Positions 37,001-48,218 of a DNA stretch of 64,000 nt are shown here, in pieces. The stretch comes from Combretum micranthum (taxonomy: Eukaryota > Streptophyta > Magnoliopsida > Myrtales > Combretaceae): positions 1 through 64,000 of the forward strand of contig JAMXBD010003420.1 in the NCBI GenBank assembly GCA_024138025.1. The letters run 5' to 3'. The position numbers and the translations under genes are program-made. The notes beneath the pieces are model-generated. The model was not told the DNA's origin. It saw nothing but the letters and a program-made list of their open reading frames with translations, and made no database searches. Within the stretch, counting starts at the first letter, position 1. Every line of letters begins with the position of its first letter.

Positions 37001-37470
37001 TAGAGATAAAAGAATAGTGTAGAATAGTAATGAATAGTGTAATATAAGATAGATATGACTAATAAAGTACCGGTAGTAAGAAAATACGTATATAAATGCG
37101 ATATCTGTTATTTTACTTACTGAAAAATTACGAAACTGATATTTTTGAAAAACTTATATTTTTACTAGTCTAACGGTGTATTTGGAATATTTTTCCTATT
37201 CCGAGCTCCCGGATACGCTTTTCGAGAACTGTATCCGATCAGGTTCAAAGAACACTCGAAATCCGCAAAACTGATGTTTTTATATAACCTATAGTTATCA
37301 CGAACTATTCTAGCTAATTATTCCAACTTCGTTTTCCAGGGCCAAAGAAAACGGCAATGCCGGACTTAATCGGTTAAGGTAAACTAGGGTTTTGTTGACC
37401 TTTAGGGTTCCGTTTGACTTCCGGTTTAGGGTTTTATGCTAAACCGATTCCAAAAATTTGGGGGTTTACA
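34008..37470 (-). repeat. Solo LTR D (long Tekay/Del-like LTR family)
   Basis: This 3463-bp insertion has TSD CTTAA at 34003-34007 and 37471-37475. The plus strand begins TGTCATGCCCCAACG and ends GGGGGTTTACA. It aligns along its length with C and, in reverse, with E. The conserved TATA lies at 36759-36766 on minus. It has no internal domain and no partner LTR. The minus-strand open frames at 35826-36044 and 36109-36393 have no recognisable domain and low-complexity AT composition, so I do not call them. Confidence 0.9.
36759..36766 (-). promoter_or_regulatory. TATA box of solo LTR D
   Basis: TATTTATA on plus reads TATAAATA on minus, at the same relative position as in C and E. Confidence 0.6.
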
Positions 37471-37783
37471 CTTAATCCAATGGTGAAACAAGTATAAATC
37501 ATGCATTGTGTTGCATTAATAAAGAAGTTCGGTAATTGCAATAGTGAAATTAACTATAGGACTTAATTAGTGTAGTAGATAATCTATAATTCATTTAATC
37601 TAATTTGTAAGCTAGATAATAGTTAAGAAGGTAATTACTAGTACTTTCTTATTTCTATGGATATGACCCTATTTTTCATTCCTATACTACGTGCAATAGA
37701 TACACTTGCCTAGCACTAAGTAGATCATAGGAACGAGACCATAGGACTGAAATTATTAAAACTAGGTCAAAAATTGCACACCA

Positions 37784-38318
37784 TGGACTCATAGATATTG
37801 AGGAGTAGCTAACATTGTATATATGTATTGCTATATTTGTGAATAGTGGATACTGAGTTATCCCTTTGATGTGTGCTCGACTTAAAAGTTAAAGATAATT
37901 AATTGAATGATCATTACATTAGAATTTTTTATACATATGTGATTGATTGTCTATTCACATGCACGTGCTTGTGGTATGCCATACTGGACTTTGACTCACT
38001 CCTTATCTATTTTTCAAGTATTAGATATTAAAACCATGCTTTGTTAGTTGTGGACCAAAGAATGGGATTAGGCTCTACAATAGAATTTATGAAGATTATG
38101 AATAGATTAACATAATTGTTGAATAGTTTAAGTTATGGATCATTTCAAACATTTACATCTATTTTGTAATAAGAATTAGTAGATTCCATAGTGAGATATT
38201 GAAGGTTATGATAACTATTTATTGTGGTTAATAGCTGGTTAAGCTTTTGTACATCTATATTTAATATGGACACATGACTAGTTATAAAAGACCCATTTTT
38301 TTAGACGTTATATATTAT
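37784..38318 (+). repeat. Decayed B-family LTR (L), right part
   Basis: It continues copy 2 of the duplicated segment, with GTAGCTAACATTGTATATATG against CCTAACATCAAATATAGTTAC in copy 1. Blocks like B's late LTR follow, including CCATACTGGACTTTGACTCACTCC and GACACATGACTAGTTATAA. The end near TTAGACGTTATA is inferred by alignment with B's GTTAGGGCGTTACT. No TSD was confirmed. Confidence 0.5.
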
Positions 38319-38319
38319 A

Positions 38320-40069
38320 GTCTCAACATCCTAAAACTTTATACACAAACATGTGCAGGTACAAATACATGCACATGCATATGCATACACATGCATGCAC
38401 ATACATAATTTATACACTCACACATATACATATACCTCTACACATAATGCAAAGGGTAATTTGATCAATGTTGTTGTCACCACAACCGTATAATCTTCTC
38501 ATTTTAGGTTTGCCCCTGCTATCAAATATTAGTATAACTTGTTCATAGAAACTATCTACCAAAGTGTCTCATTTCACTAATGCAACCTAATTATTACTTC
38601 TTTACTACTTCTTTTAGGAGACCTTATATCATAGCAATTGACTAGTGAATAACCCACCTACCTACAAATGGTGATTCAATGTCTAATATAAAACATTGCA
38701 TCACCTTGACTTGCTCCCTCTACACAATTACAAATCAATGACCATTACATTTGCAATATTCATATAATACCTCTCAAATAAAAGTAAAGAAATTCTAATC
38801 AATGGAATGGCTTTTGATGTAATAGTTTAATGTCCATTGAAATTTCGAGATGCCTTTTAGTGTAATAGGTTTAAGTTCATTAGAATTGTTAAGTTTAGTA
38901 GGATTAATAGGTAGCATTCTACGAATGAGTGACATCCAAGAAAGCAGCATAAGCTAAGGAAAAAATCATGGGGCGCACCATGCAAAAGCAAACAATATAC
39001 CAATTCACAAAGTTTGAGATCATTACAGGTGGTATTAGAGTAATACACTAGCCGAAAGTGGGGAAATTAAGTGCTATGCAAAGTAAAGTACAATAAAGTA
39101 GGGAATCTCTTGGGCTTATGTGACAGTACCTTTAAACTTCTCTTTGTTTAATGTGGTTCTTGACCTATATAACAAAATCAACTAAGATGTTGATCTTATA
39201 AGTACGGGGCCCGTGTCATTGCAAATCTTGCTATATTTACACTTACAATCAACAAAACAATTATTAGATAAATGATTTTAAGTTCAATTCTTCTACTAAC
39301 TTACACATATAAGCAATATTTTAATAGTAATCATTTCTTTAGGATCTAATATGTTCATGATAAAAATCCAAATAAAATTTCAAATTATACTGCATATCAT
39401 TAACCGATATTTTTTAGACTAAAAATTAAATTCCTGAGAGTATTTGTATATCTCAAGTTATAAAATTTATTAAGCTTTTATATAAATTTATCATGATTCA
39501 GTTTAGTTGAGAATACAACCTTGTTGTGCATATATTTTGCTAGATTGCTTACGTAGTCAACTAACCTACAACCTAGTTTAACTACATGTCTATAAGAGGC
39601 TTAAGTGACCACACTTTTGTGTATTGTTATTTTTTGGGTTAGTTACAAAATCATTATCTATGATTTGGTCTATTTACAAATATATGATTTGTGTTAATTT
39701 TTTTATATAAACAAACTTGAATTTAATTCAAAAGTGTTAATATTATTTAATAAATTTAGAAGGACATGTGTCAATATCACACTGCTCTCAAAAAATCAAT
39801 TTTACATTTTTTTTTATTTTTTGGATTTTTAAATAACTTTTAATATTTATTAATTCAATTTTATTTATAATATTTTTATTAAATTAATTTTTTTTTTTAC
39901 CAACAAACACTAACGTGTATTTCTCTTATAATATTTTATAATATTGACAATTTGGCATGAAACTTTAGGTCACCTATTTGTTAAAAAAATTAACACATGT
40001 TATATACTTGTAAATATGCATAAACATAGGTAATTTTTTGGTAATTAACTCTTTTTTTTTTTAACCCAA
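38320..40069. other. Intergenic DNA with an alternating purine-pyrimidine tract
   Basis: About 38345-38445 is rich in ACATGCACATGCATATGCAT-type alternation, a sequence type that can form Z-DNA. The rest is AT-rich with no domain, RNA gene or repeat boundary that I can support. The minus-strand frame at 38857-39048 has no recognisable domain. Confidence 0.45.
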
Positions 40070-40225
40070 TCTTGCAATCTTGTATTGTTACTCTATAATT
40101 TCATTCTTGATTTATCCTACTTCATTCATTTACTTTAAATACTATTTTTGTTAATTTTTTCTCAGTGAGATAATATAACTTTTATCTCTAATTGCATGTT
40201 ATATATGCAATCATGATTTGAAATC
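40070..40225 (+). repeat. Direct repeat, copy 1 (about 150 bp)
   Basis: This stretch, with CTTCATTCATTTACTTTAAA and GATAATATAACTTTTATCTC, recurs diverged as 40651-40701 joined to 52025 onward (AATTCATTCATTTACTTC, then GATAATATTACTTTTATCTC). Element F sits inside the second copy and a MITE-like segment lies between the copies. Confidence 0.6.
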
Positions 40226-40241
40226 TTGTGCTTTTACAATA

Positions 40242-40647
40242 TGTTTGGGATGGTGGAAGTGCAGTCAAAGGGACAGAAAGCGAAAGAAATAAGATAAATT
40301 GCTAGTGTTTAGTATGTGTGTTAAGAGTGGAAATGGGAAGATCTGGACAAAAATGAGATGATGAATAAGCCCCTCCACTTTCTATCCATAAGTGGGCTGA
40401 AACTAGGAGAAATGAAAAGAAACATATTGAAAGTACTAAAATGCCCTCTATTTCTTGCTTTTACTAACATTTTATAAAAAACATATAAGAGTAATTTTGT
40501 CAATCACTAATTCAATTTCTCTTCTTTTCCTTTTATTTCTTTCGTGAGTTATCAAACATAAAATAAAAGATTCCACTCATTTCCATTTCTACTCTTTTCT
40601 TTCCTCTCATTTCTATTGGTTTCTATCATGGAAACAATTGCTAAACA
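40242..40647. mobile_element. Candidate MITE with TGTTTGG...CTAAACA ends
   Basis: The left end is TGTTTGGGATGG and the right end, reverse complemented, is TGTTTAGCAATTG. A similar-looking segment at about 60934-61350 starts TATTTGGGATGAT and ends CAAACA, and both hold a TAAGAGTAAT block inside. TSDs are not clear. The minus-strand open frame at 40321-40503 is within it and has no domain. Confidence 0.4.
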
Positions 40648-40839
40648 CAACATTAATCTTTAATTTCCTTCTTAATTTATCTTAATTCATTCATTTACTT
40701 CTGTAGACACCCAATTTTTGCCCAATTAATTAAGGCTTAAATTTATAAAGTTAATTAAACAAAATCTTCATTTTTGTTTAATTAAACTCATTTTTCCAAA
40801 AGCCTTAATTAAGTAATGAATTGGCTAAGTGATCAAGGC

Positions 40840-40914
40840 ACAGGCCAAATGGCCTGTTGGTTAAACACATTGACCCAAATACACACCCAAGCTCAAGGAC
40901 CCAAGTTCAAACCC
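40840..40914 (+). repeat. tRNA-like segment with perfect hairpin in U3 (left LTR)
   Basis: ACAGGCC-AAAT-GGCCTGT (40840-40857) is a perfect 7-bp stem. It overlaps GGCCTGTTGGTTAA, which resembles a Pol III A box, and AGTTCAAACCC at 40904 resembles a B box. The right-LTR copy has a better B box, GGTTCAAACCC at 49622-49632. It may be a SINE or tRNA relic captured by the LTR. No complete tRNA fold is claimed. Confidence 0.4.
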
Positions 40915-41372
40915 TAGCTAAGGCAAATTTTTGCTTTTTTATCATCTCATATTTTTGCCTTCTCAAAGTGACTTTTTGCCTTACTTTGCATCAATTTTTA
41001 ACCGACAAAACATCATTAATTGTTGAAATTGATGATGCAATTGCAAAGTAGACATGGAATATGAAAGATCAATACACAATTCATGTGTAAAAACAATCCA
41101 AAAGTCACAAAATTCGTGCTAAAAAAATTGGGAAAAAATACAATTTATAAAGCATTCAATTGCACATAAATGAGGAGTTACAAGAATTGATAAAATTGGA
41201 TGATTCATCTACCCACATTGAATGATTTGATGAAGAATATGAAAGATCAATCATCAATTCATCAGTTTGAAACAAATTAAACAGGAATCATTGAATTAAA
41301 TTCGTGCAAACAAAGATGCAAAAATCGATTCATTTCTGAAACAGTACGAAACGTAAAATTGAGCTTGCAACC

Positions 41373-41380
41373 TATAAATA
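41373..41380 (+). promoter_or_regulatory. TATA box, left LTR of F
   Basis: CTATAAATAGG is conserved in the right LTR at 50084-50091. Confidence 0.7.
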
Positions 41381-41903
41381 GGGGGTATTAGGATCAAAAG
41401 GCACAAGTCAATTTCGAAGAAACACACAAACAATACGATCAATTCGAAGTTTTCAAGTTTAGGGTTAAAATTCGAATTTTTTCAAATTCGAAGTTCTTAG
41501 ATCAGATTTGATCCAAATTGAATGTTTTAAGAATGTTAGAAACTTGATTTGGATGATTTAGTGTGCTTAGATTTGCTCGAATTAATCAAATTAATCTCTG
41601 CAAATTTTTTTTTAATTTTTAATCCTCACCGCCGTACGACCACTACCGGAGCCGCCCCTTGCCGCCGTTCTGGGTGCACGCCACCACCACCAGGAGCTTC
41701 ACAGTCGCACCAGAAGTCAGGCCGACAAACTCCCAGCCGCCAACGACCACTGGAACCGTCGGAATCCACCCCGAAAAGTCGCGTAATCTTCTTCTTCGCG
41801 CGCGATCGGGTCAGATCCGACCTGAAACCTGACTCGAAAATCCGAAGTCCAACCCGGCCGGTCAGCGGTCAACGGTCAACGGTCGTCGGTCAACGGTCAT
41901 CCT

Positions 41904-42170
41904 AGATCAGACGGCCCAGATTTCATTAAACAGATCAGACGGTCCAGATTTGATCAAGCAGATCAGCGGCCCATATTTCATCAAGCAGATCAGACGGTCC
42001 AGATTTCATCAAGCAGATCAGCGCCCCAGATTTCATCAAGCAGATCAGACGGCCCAGATTTGATCAAGCAGATCAGACGGCCCAGATTTCATCAAGCAGA
42101 TCAGCGGCCCATATTCAATCATTCAAATCTGACGGCCCAGATTTGATCAAAGTGATCAACGCCTCAGATT
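41904..42170 (+). repeat. 27-28-bp minisatellite in left LTR of F
   Basis: Eight or more units of the AGATCAGACGGCCCAGATTT type, alternating 28-bp and 27-bp forms (GATCAGACGG and GATCAGCGG). The same array occurs in the right LTR at about 50601-50880 with a similar unit number but a different order of variants. Confidence 0.85.
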
Positions 42171-43370
42171 GAGTCAACGACATCAGACGATCAGGATCAG
42201 TCAACGCGATCGACGCTCCAAATCTCGTCCGCTTCATTCAACGGTCCAGGTCAATCATCATTATTTTATTATTAGTTTATTATATAATTAATTTCTGAAA
42301 ATAATAAAAATAGCAAAAAATAGTAAAAAATTCATAAAAATTCATTAAAAAATTCAGAAAAATTCAGAAAAATTCAAAAAAATCCAGAAAAATCAAAATA
42401 ATTATTTTTCATATAAATTTATTTCTTTTTTATTTTGGATATTTTTGAATATTTTTAATGTGTATTTATACATAAATTGCTTCTGGAAATGCATATTTAA
42501 TGCATGAAAAATAATTTTAATATATTATAAAATGTTTTGAATATGTTATGAGTTTATGTGATGATTAAAAAAAATAAAAATAAAAAAAATAATGATAATA
42601 ATAATGATAAAAATAAAATAAAAATAACAAAATTGGATTTTCCAAAACCAAAACAAAAAAAAAATGATTTTCAAACTTAGAAAAATTATATTTTCATAAA
42701 ATGAAAATCAATTGATTAGATCATAGGACCATCAAAAATGATTTTCATAAAAATTCAAAATTTAATGAACTTAAAGTGATAAAAGTTCAAAAATTAAAAT
42801 TGATCAACAAATTAAAGTTCTTTTTAAAAGAACTACGTTTTTTCTGATCTCGATTAGCGAGTACGTAGGCACCTACGGGGCGACATTAAAAAATGAAAAA
42901 ATGTTTTTGTTTTTCTAATAATATTGTAAATAAGTATTTTGAAAATATAAGATGTTTTGTTGATATTCATTCTAAAAAAAAAAAAAAGAAAAATGTGACT
43001 TATAAATATTTATTTTGTTTCATTTGAATTTTTGAGCATATAAAGGATAAATTATAAGTTTAGAATTCCGAAAGTGGTAACCGATTTGGTTTTAATAGGT
43101 TAGCCCCCGAATCCATGATATCTGGTTTTAAAAGTTTGGTTTTTAAATCAAATCTTCGCAGACTAGTAGCTAAGTTAGGATCAACCGACCCATTGATCCT
43201 AGCTTTTTATTTTTTCCCGATTTATATCGGGTGGCGACTCTAAAAAGTTTTCAAAAATTAAAATTTCTTTTAACCCCTAGTCGAGGATTCATGTTAAATG
43301 GGTTCGGGTTTAATGTGAATCGAGTTAGGAGAAATGAACCAGATAGTGGGAAAATCCAGGCTCGACAGCT

Positions 43371-43389
43371 TGGCGACTCCACTGGGGAC
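43371..43389 (+). promoter_or_regulatory. Primer-binding site of element F
   Basis: TGGCGACTCCACTGGGGAC lies 3 bp after the LTR end. I recall this as the tRNA-Arg-type site reported for Ogre elements; a tRNA match would confirm it. Confidence 0.7.
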
Positions 43390-45645
43390 TGCTTGTTTTT
43401 AAAAAGAGGGCTAGCCACTTAAAAGTTTAAAATTTCAGATTTATCCTTTACTTTTTGTAAATATTTGTTTGTATTTGTATATATATTCCACTGTTACAGG
43501 TTGAAAGAAAAAAAAAAAAAAAGCAAAAGGTAAGCAAGAAAAAGCAAAAAATATTTGTTTTAAGTTATTGCATCTTACATTTGCACTTGCATTTTTGCAC
43601 AATATGTGTGCTAGATACAGTCGGACCCAGGCCGTCTTAAAGCCTAAGCGAGGAGCTCGAAGTAAGGTCCGGGGGCTGTGGTTTCCACCCTCTAGATCAA
43701 GAAATGTCCCCCACTCCGGTTTAGTACCTAATCTGACCGGGACCTATAGAACCTCACCAAATCATGCATTCATTAACATGGGATTTTGACCAAACTTTTC
43801 AAAAAAATGGAGTTGTATTTTCTTCCAAAAAATGTTTTTTCAAAAATAAAAAAATTTCAAAAAAGTCCACCAAATTTTTTTTAAAAATGTGAGTTGTTTC
43901 TTTCCTAAAAAAGGAAGTTTTCAAAAATCAAACATTTTTTTAGTAAATAAAATTTTAGATTGAATGGTTTTTAAACCTTTATTTTTAAAAAAAAAACCAC
44001 TTCAAGTAAAGTTTTTTTTTTGTCATTATCCCCATTGGCATGGATAGTGACTAATTTCTTTTTTCTCAAATGGAGTCTTAATTAATTTTGTTATTTTTCA
44101 AAAAAAAAAAGAAGATTTTCAAAAAAATGATTTTTCATCAATTCCAACAAAACTTTTTCACCAAAACTTTCAGGGTCCTTATCTCCATTTATATGGATAG
44201 TGACCAAAATTTTTTTTAAAAAATGGAGTTATTTTTTTTTTAAAAAAAAAAGGTTTTCAAAAAAAATAATTTTTCATCAACTCCAGCAAAATTTTTTCAT
44301 CAAATTTTCAAGGTCATTATCCCCAATTGCATCTATGCTTGCATCTTGCATCTTTGCATCTTTTTTAAGAAAAAAATAAAATAAAATAAAAAATGTGTAC
44401 AGTAGACTTGTAAATACTCATAGAGTAAATTTTGTCCACCTATAGTTATAGGTCCTCTCCAATCAAAATTACCTTTGTCATATGTATTCCTCTCCCTTGT
44501 CTTCAGGATAATCATCCCTGTAAAAATCAACCCCCATTTGAATTTCCTTCTAAAAGAAAAAGGGGGTCTTTTTTGTTCCACTATTCTTGTAAAATAATTT
44601 TTGCCTTAAAGAAAAAAGAAAAAAAAATTATTTTTGTAAATATCCTTTTTCCACTTTAGGATAAATAATCATTTTCAAACATTCTTTTTTGTAAATATCC
44701 ATTAACAACTTTTTTTTTTGAAGATTTTTTTAAAAAGTGAGAACAAAAAGTTGTTGTCTAAAAAAAAAGAGAATAAAAGTTTTTCAAACTTGTTCTCCAA
44801 CAATTTTTTTTAAGAAAAAAAATGAAAATTGTTTTCCAACAAATGAGAAAGAGAATAAAGGTTATTTTCAAAAAATAAAAAAAAATAAAAATTAGAAAAG
44901 AAGGAAAATTGCCAACAGAAAAAGAATGTTTCAAAATTGTTACCTCAATGATCATTCATTTTAAGCTAAAGGCAAATGAAATCAAAACTAGGGGCAACCA
45001 AAAGGACTTTACCGATTAGGGGCATTTGATAAATCCAAATGGGGCATTTAGTTATATATCCTGAGGCAATAAAAAAATGGATGATTGAAAACCCAAAAAT
45101 TCTTATTAAATAGTGGCCTAGAATGAAAAGAGGCAAACTTAATCCCAAACACTACCCTACACACTAAGAGTGGAGTGAATTGTGAGAGATAAAATGGACT
45201 CATTCCTTAAAGGAGGTCTAGTTTGAATTTGATACATAGGTCAAAGTGACATTAGGCATTCATTTCAAAGTCCTAAACACATTATCCTTTGTTAACCCAT
45301 TTGAGCCTATTAAGGAAGAATTTTTTAAAATTAAGCCCTGTCAAGAACCACCCTACATTAGGGTACCCCACAACGGGGCAATTTGGAGGTCAGGGTCATT
45401 ATCAAGGAGAAAAAGGATTAACTTATGCACTTGCCCTAGTTGCATCAATTCAAGAGTAGTCAATTGACATAAATAAATCATTTCCTTTGAAAGGAAGAAG
45501 AGTTTCTATCCCAAACCATACACAATCCATATACTTTGAGCTATAAGCCATCCAATGGAAAAAATACAAATCACCTTGCAAAAGAAGAAGAAAAAATGCA
45601 TGAATAAAGTGCCAAAAAAAAAAAAAAAATGAAGAATAGCCAAGC
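43390..45645 (+). other. Element F leader and A-rich spacer with TATCC hairpin repeats
   Basis: A GC-richer leader at about 43590-43780 holds an open frame (43568-43789) with no domain that I recognise. Then come long A/T runs. At about 44030, 44170 and 44310 a block recurs of the type ATTATCCCCATTGGCATGG, or TCCATTTATATGGA followed by TAGTGACC. The first two are inverted repeats (CCAT-TGGC-ATGG; TCCAT-TTAT-ATGGA). Short minus-strand frames at 44333-45148 are products of A-rich sequence. Confidence 0.55.
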
Positions 45646-46005
45646 AAGGTGATTAAACCAAGAAGTTAGAAGCATATGCTTAAAGCTCAAGGCCCATCAA
45701 AACACAAGGTCCAAAATTTATATCATGGACCCACCCACAATTCCACCCTGATGGAAGACAATCACACAAGGTGATCATACCCAAACACTGGGGGCACATG
45801 CTCAAAGTTCAAGGCCCATCAAAACACAAGGTCCAAAATTTATATCATGGACCCACCCACAATTCCACCCTGATGGAAGACAATCACACAAGGTGATCAT
45901 ACCCAAACACTGGGGGCACATGCTCAAAGTTCAAAGCCCATCAAAACACAAGGTCCAAAATCTATATTATGGGCCCATCCACAATTCCACCCTTTAGAGA
46001 CTCTT
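45646..46005 (+). repeat. 122-bp tandem repeat, 3 copies, in F
   Basis: Units start AAGGTGAT at 45646, 45768 and 45890, an exact 122-bp period; the second and third are nearly identical at their starts. Each unit contains GGTCC, 14 bases and GGACC, an inverted repeat (45708-45731 in the first). In the third unit the right arm is GGGCC, which still pairs through a G-T wobble. Confidence 0.9.
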
Positions 46006-46980
46006 TGGATCAAAGGAGTTGATTTATTAATGCTCTTGAAACTAGGAATAAGTGCATATTCAAGTTTTCCTTAAGGGTTCTTGACTTGTAAACCCGGGAT
46101 GTGTTGAAAAATTTTCAAAAAAAAAAAAAAGAAAAAAAAAAGCCTTTATGAAATATCTCTTTTTGATTAAAGCCAACAACCAAAAGCCCACATTACAGTC
46201 CAAAAAAGACCTAATAGATTGACCAAAGTGTGTCACTTGCAAGCCGGACCATAATTTTTGGAATCCGAGTCAAATGTGTGAAAATAAGCCTAAGAGAGTG
46301 TAAGGAAGTCCTCTTTGATTAGGTAACTTAAAATAAGATAACCAACCTTGGTGTAAGAATCATCCCAGGGGCATGAAATCATTTGCCCCAATTTGAAAGA
46401 AGTCTGCCTCAGGGTTAGGAATTAATTGCCCCAAAGTTGGAAACAATGCCCCAATTTTCAAATTAATGTCCTAAAAGAAAAACTTTGCCCCCAATGATTA
46501 AAATTTTTCAATAAAAGACCTTAGGTGGTTAATAGTGAAGCCTTAGGCTGAAAAAAAAAATGTGATCAATGGGGCAAACCCTATTTATGATTATTTTTAC
46601 CTGTTGGTAACTTTCAAAAAAGTTGGAATTCAAAAAGAAAAAAAGGAAACTTTTTACCTTTAAAAGGTCCAAGAAAAGAAGGAATTTCTTCCAAAAAAAA
46701 AAAATAAAAAAATTTTTTCCAAATATCTGAAAAGTAATAAAAAAAAAAAAAAAAAGAGAAAATAAGTTTTCTTCATTAAAAGTAAAAAAATTGCCTTTGG
46801 TTTAAATTTTTAAAATAAAAGAATAAAAAAAAACTTTGCAAAAAAAAAAGGGGCATAAGGTTTTGGTTTTTAAAAAAAAAAATTCTCAAAGGTTTTCTTA
46901 AAAATTTTCAATGAAAAAAGGGGAAGAATTTCCCACATTAAAAAATTAGCCAAAAAAAAAAATTCAGGCTACGGTTTTCA

Positions 46981-47225
46981 AAACTTGATTTTCAAGTTTG
47001 TGTTTAAGTTTTAGATCACCTGCTCAAAGGAGCGTCATCCTATTTGTTTAAGTTTTAGGATCGATTGCTCAAAAAGCGTCATCCTACCTGTTTAGTATTA
47101 GGGTCACCTGCTCAAAGGAGCGTCATCCCACCTTTCAATCTTTAGGATCGTATGCTCAAAGGAGCTTCATCCTATTCTTCAAATTGAGAATCGCCAACTC
47201 AAGGAAGTGTTGTGCTGCCTTGTCA
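46981..47225 (+). repeat. GCTC-AAAG-GAGC repeats in F
   Basis: A perfect inverted repeat, AAACTTGA-TTT-TCAAGTTT (46981-46999), is followed by about five diverged units of 45-50 bp built on GATCACCTGCTCAAAGGAGC and GTCATCC. The core GCTC-AAAG-GAGC is a 4-bp stem. Further GCTCAAGGAGC copies run to about 47290. Confidence 0.75.
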
Positions 47226-47339
47226 AGTTGTAAGTTTTAGGCCAGCTCAAGGAGCGCCTTAACAAGTCGAGTGTCAGCTCGAGAAGCGCACTAATGTTAA
47301 AACCAAACGCCAGTTCATAGGGTACGTTTGAACCAAGTT

Positions 47340-47705
47340 TCCAAAGTTTTCAAGAAAAGCTTGAAGTCCATCCGAGTCTTCCAAGAAGAAAAAAAACTTG
47401 AAACCCATCCAAGTTTTCAAACCAAGTCTTCCAAAAAAAAAAGAGAAAGAAAAACTTGAAGCCCATCCAAGTTTTCAAACCAAGTCTTCCAAAAAAAAAG
47501 AAAAACTTGAAGCCCATCCAAGTTTTCAAAGCAAGTTTTCAAAAAAAAAAAAAATGCTTGAAGCCCATCCAAGTCTCCCAAAAAAGAAAAAAGTCTGAAG
47601 CCTATTTGAGTTTTCCAAAAAAGAAAAACCAAGTCCCTAAGTGGATCAGAAAAAACCAGTTCCCCAAGTGGATCAGAAAAAAACCAAGTCCCCAAGTGGA
47701 TTGAA
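47340..47705 (+). repeat. CAAGT/ACTTG repeats with A-runs in F
   Basis: About five units of 50-60 bp hold CTTGAAGCCCATCCAAG, TTTTCAAACCAAGTCTTCC and an A-run, and CAAGT and ACTTG can pair across the A-run. Four units of the CCAAGTCCCCAAGTGGATCA type follow. Open frames on both strands here are periodic by-products of the repeats. Confidence 0.75.
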
Positions 47706-47727
47706 AAATCACAAGTACCCCTTAGTC

Positions 47728-47747
47728 TAGACTCGACAGATAGTTTA
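47728..47747 (+). repeat. Isolated hairpin unit of the CGACAG family
   Basis: TAGACT-CGACAGAT-AGTTTA has six pairable positions (one G-T wobble) and the same 8-base loop as the array at 48219-49305. It lies about 470 bp upstream of that array, before a different repeat family. Confidence 0.7.
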
Positions 47748-47755
47748 GTACTGAC

Positions 47756-48190
47756 CAAAATACAAAATCCATCCTTTTGAGATGGTGACCAAATACAAAA
47801 TCCATCCTTTCGAGATGGTGACCCAATACAAAATCCATCCTTTTGAGATGGTGACCAAATACAAAATCCATCCTTTAGAGATGGTGACCCAAATACAAAA
47901 TCCATCCTTTAGAGATGGTGACCCAAATACAAAACCCATCCTTTAGAGATAGTGACCAAATACAAAATCCATCCTTTTGAGATGGTGACCCAAATACAAA
48001 ATCCATCCTTTCAAGATGGTGACCAAATACAAAATCTATCCTTTAGAGATGGTGACCAAATACAAAATCCATCCTTTAGAGATGGTGACCAAATTCAAAA
48101 TCCATCCACTCAAGATGATAATGAAGACAGAATTCAGAAATCCATCCACTCAAGATAGTGATCAAGACAATTTAGAAATCCATCCATTCC
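47756..48190 (+). repeat. About 33-bp tandem repeat with CCATC/GATGG hairpin in F
   Basis: About eleven units of the type ACAAAATCCATCCTTTNGA then GATGGTGACCAAAT. CCATC pairs with GATGG around a 7-base loop. The last units drift (CACTCAAGATGATAATGA, CATTCCAGATAATGACC), so the array decays toward its right end. Open frames in this array on both strands are by-products. Confidence 0.85.
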
Positions 48191-48218
48191 AGATAATGAC
48201 CAAGATCAAATGAACAAA

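Larger units (their letters stand above)
32615..37783 (+). repeat. Solo LTR K (1.7 kb), interrupted by solo LTR D
   Basis: It begins TGATGGGGGAATTAC and ends AATTGCACACCA, with TSD TGGAC at 32610-32614 and 37784-37788. Removing D leaves 1701 bp. A plus-strand TATAAATA at 33287-33294 suggests plus orientation. The final segment, with GGATATGACCCTA and ATACACTTGCCTAG, resembles the ends of Athila/Tat-type LTRs (from memory). Short repeated GATCATGR/CATGATC motifs occur at about 32880-33130. No coding domain is present. Confidence 0.75.
40702..43367 (+). repeat. 5' LTR of element F
   Basis: It contains, in order, a tRNA-like U3 segment (40840-40914), TATAAATA (41373-41380), a GC-rich block at about 41620-41900 in otherwise AT-rich DNA, a 27-28-bp minisatellite (41904-42170), a long A-rich stretch (42290-42700) and a U5 with GCGAGTACGTAGGCACCTACG. 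The open frame at 41549-41905 spans the GC-rich block but is not conserved in register in the other LTR, so I do not call it coding. Confidence 0.92.

Noticed and set aside
47398..48213. Overlapping open frames on both strands, with repetitive proteins
   Set aside because: They follow the tandem-repeat period in several frames at once, have no domain, and lie in a non-coding repeat array.
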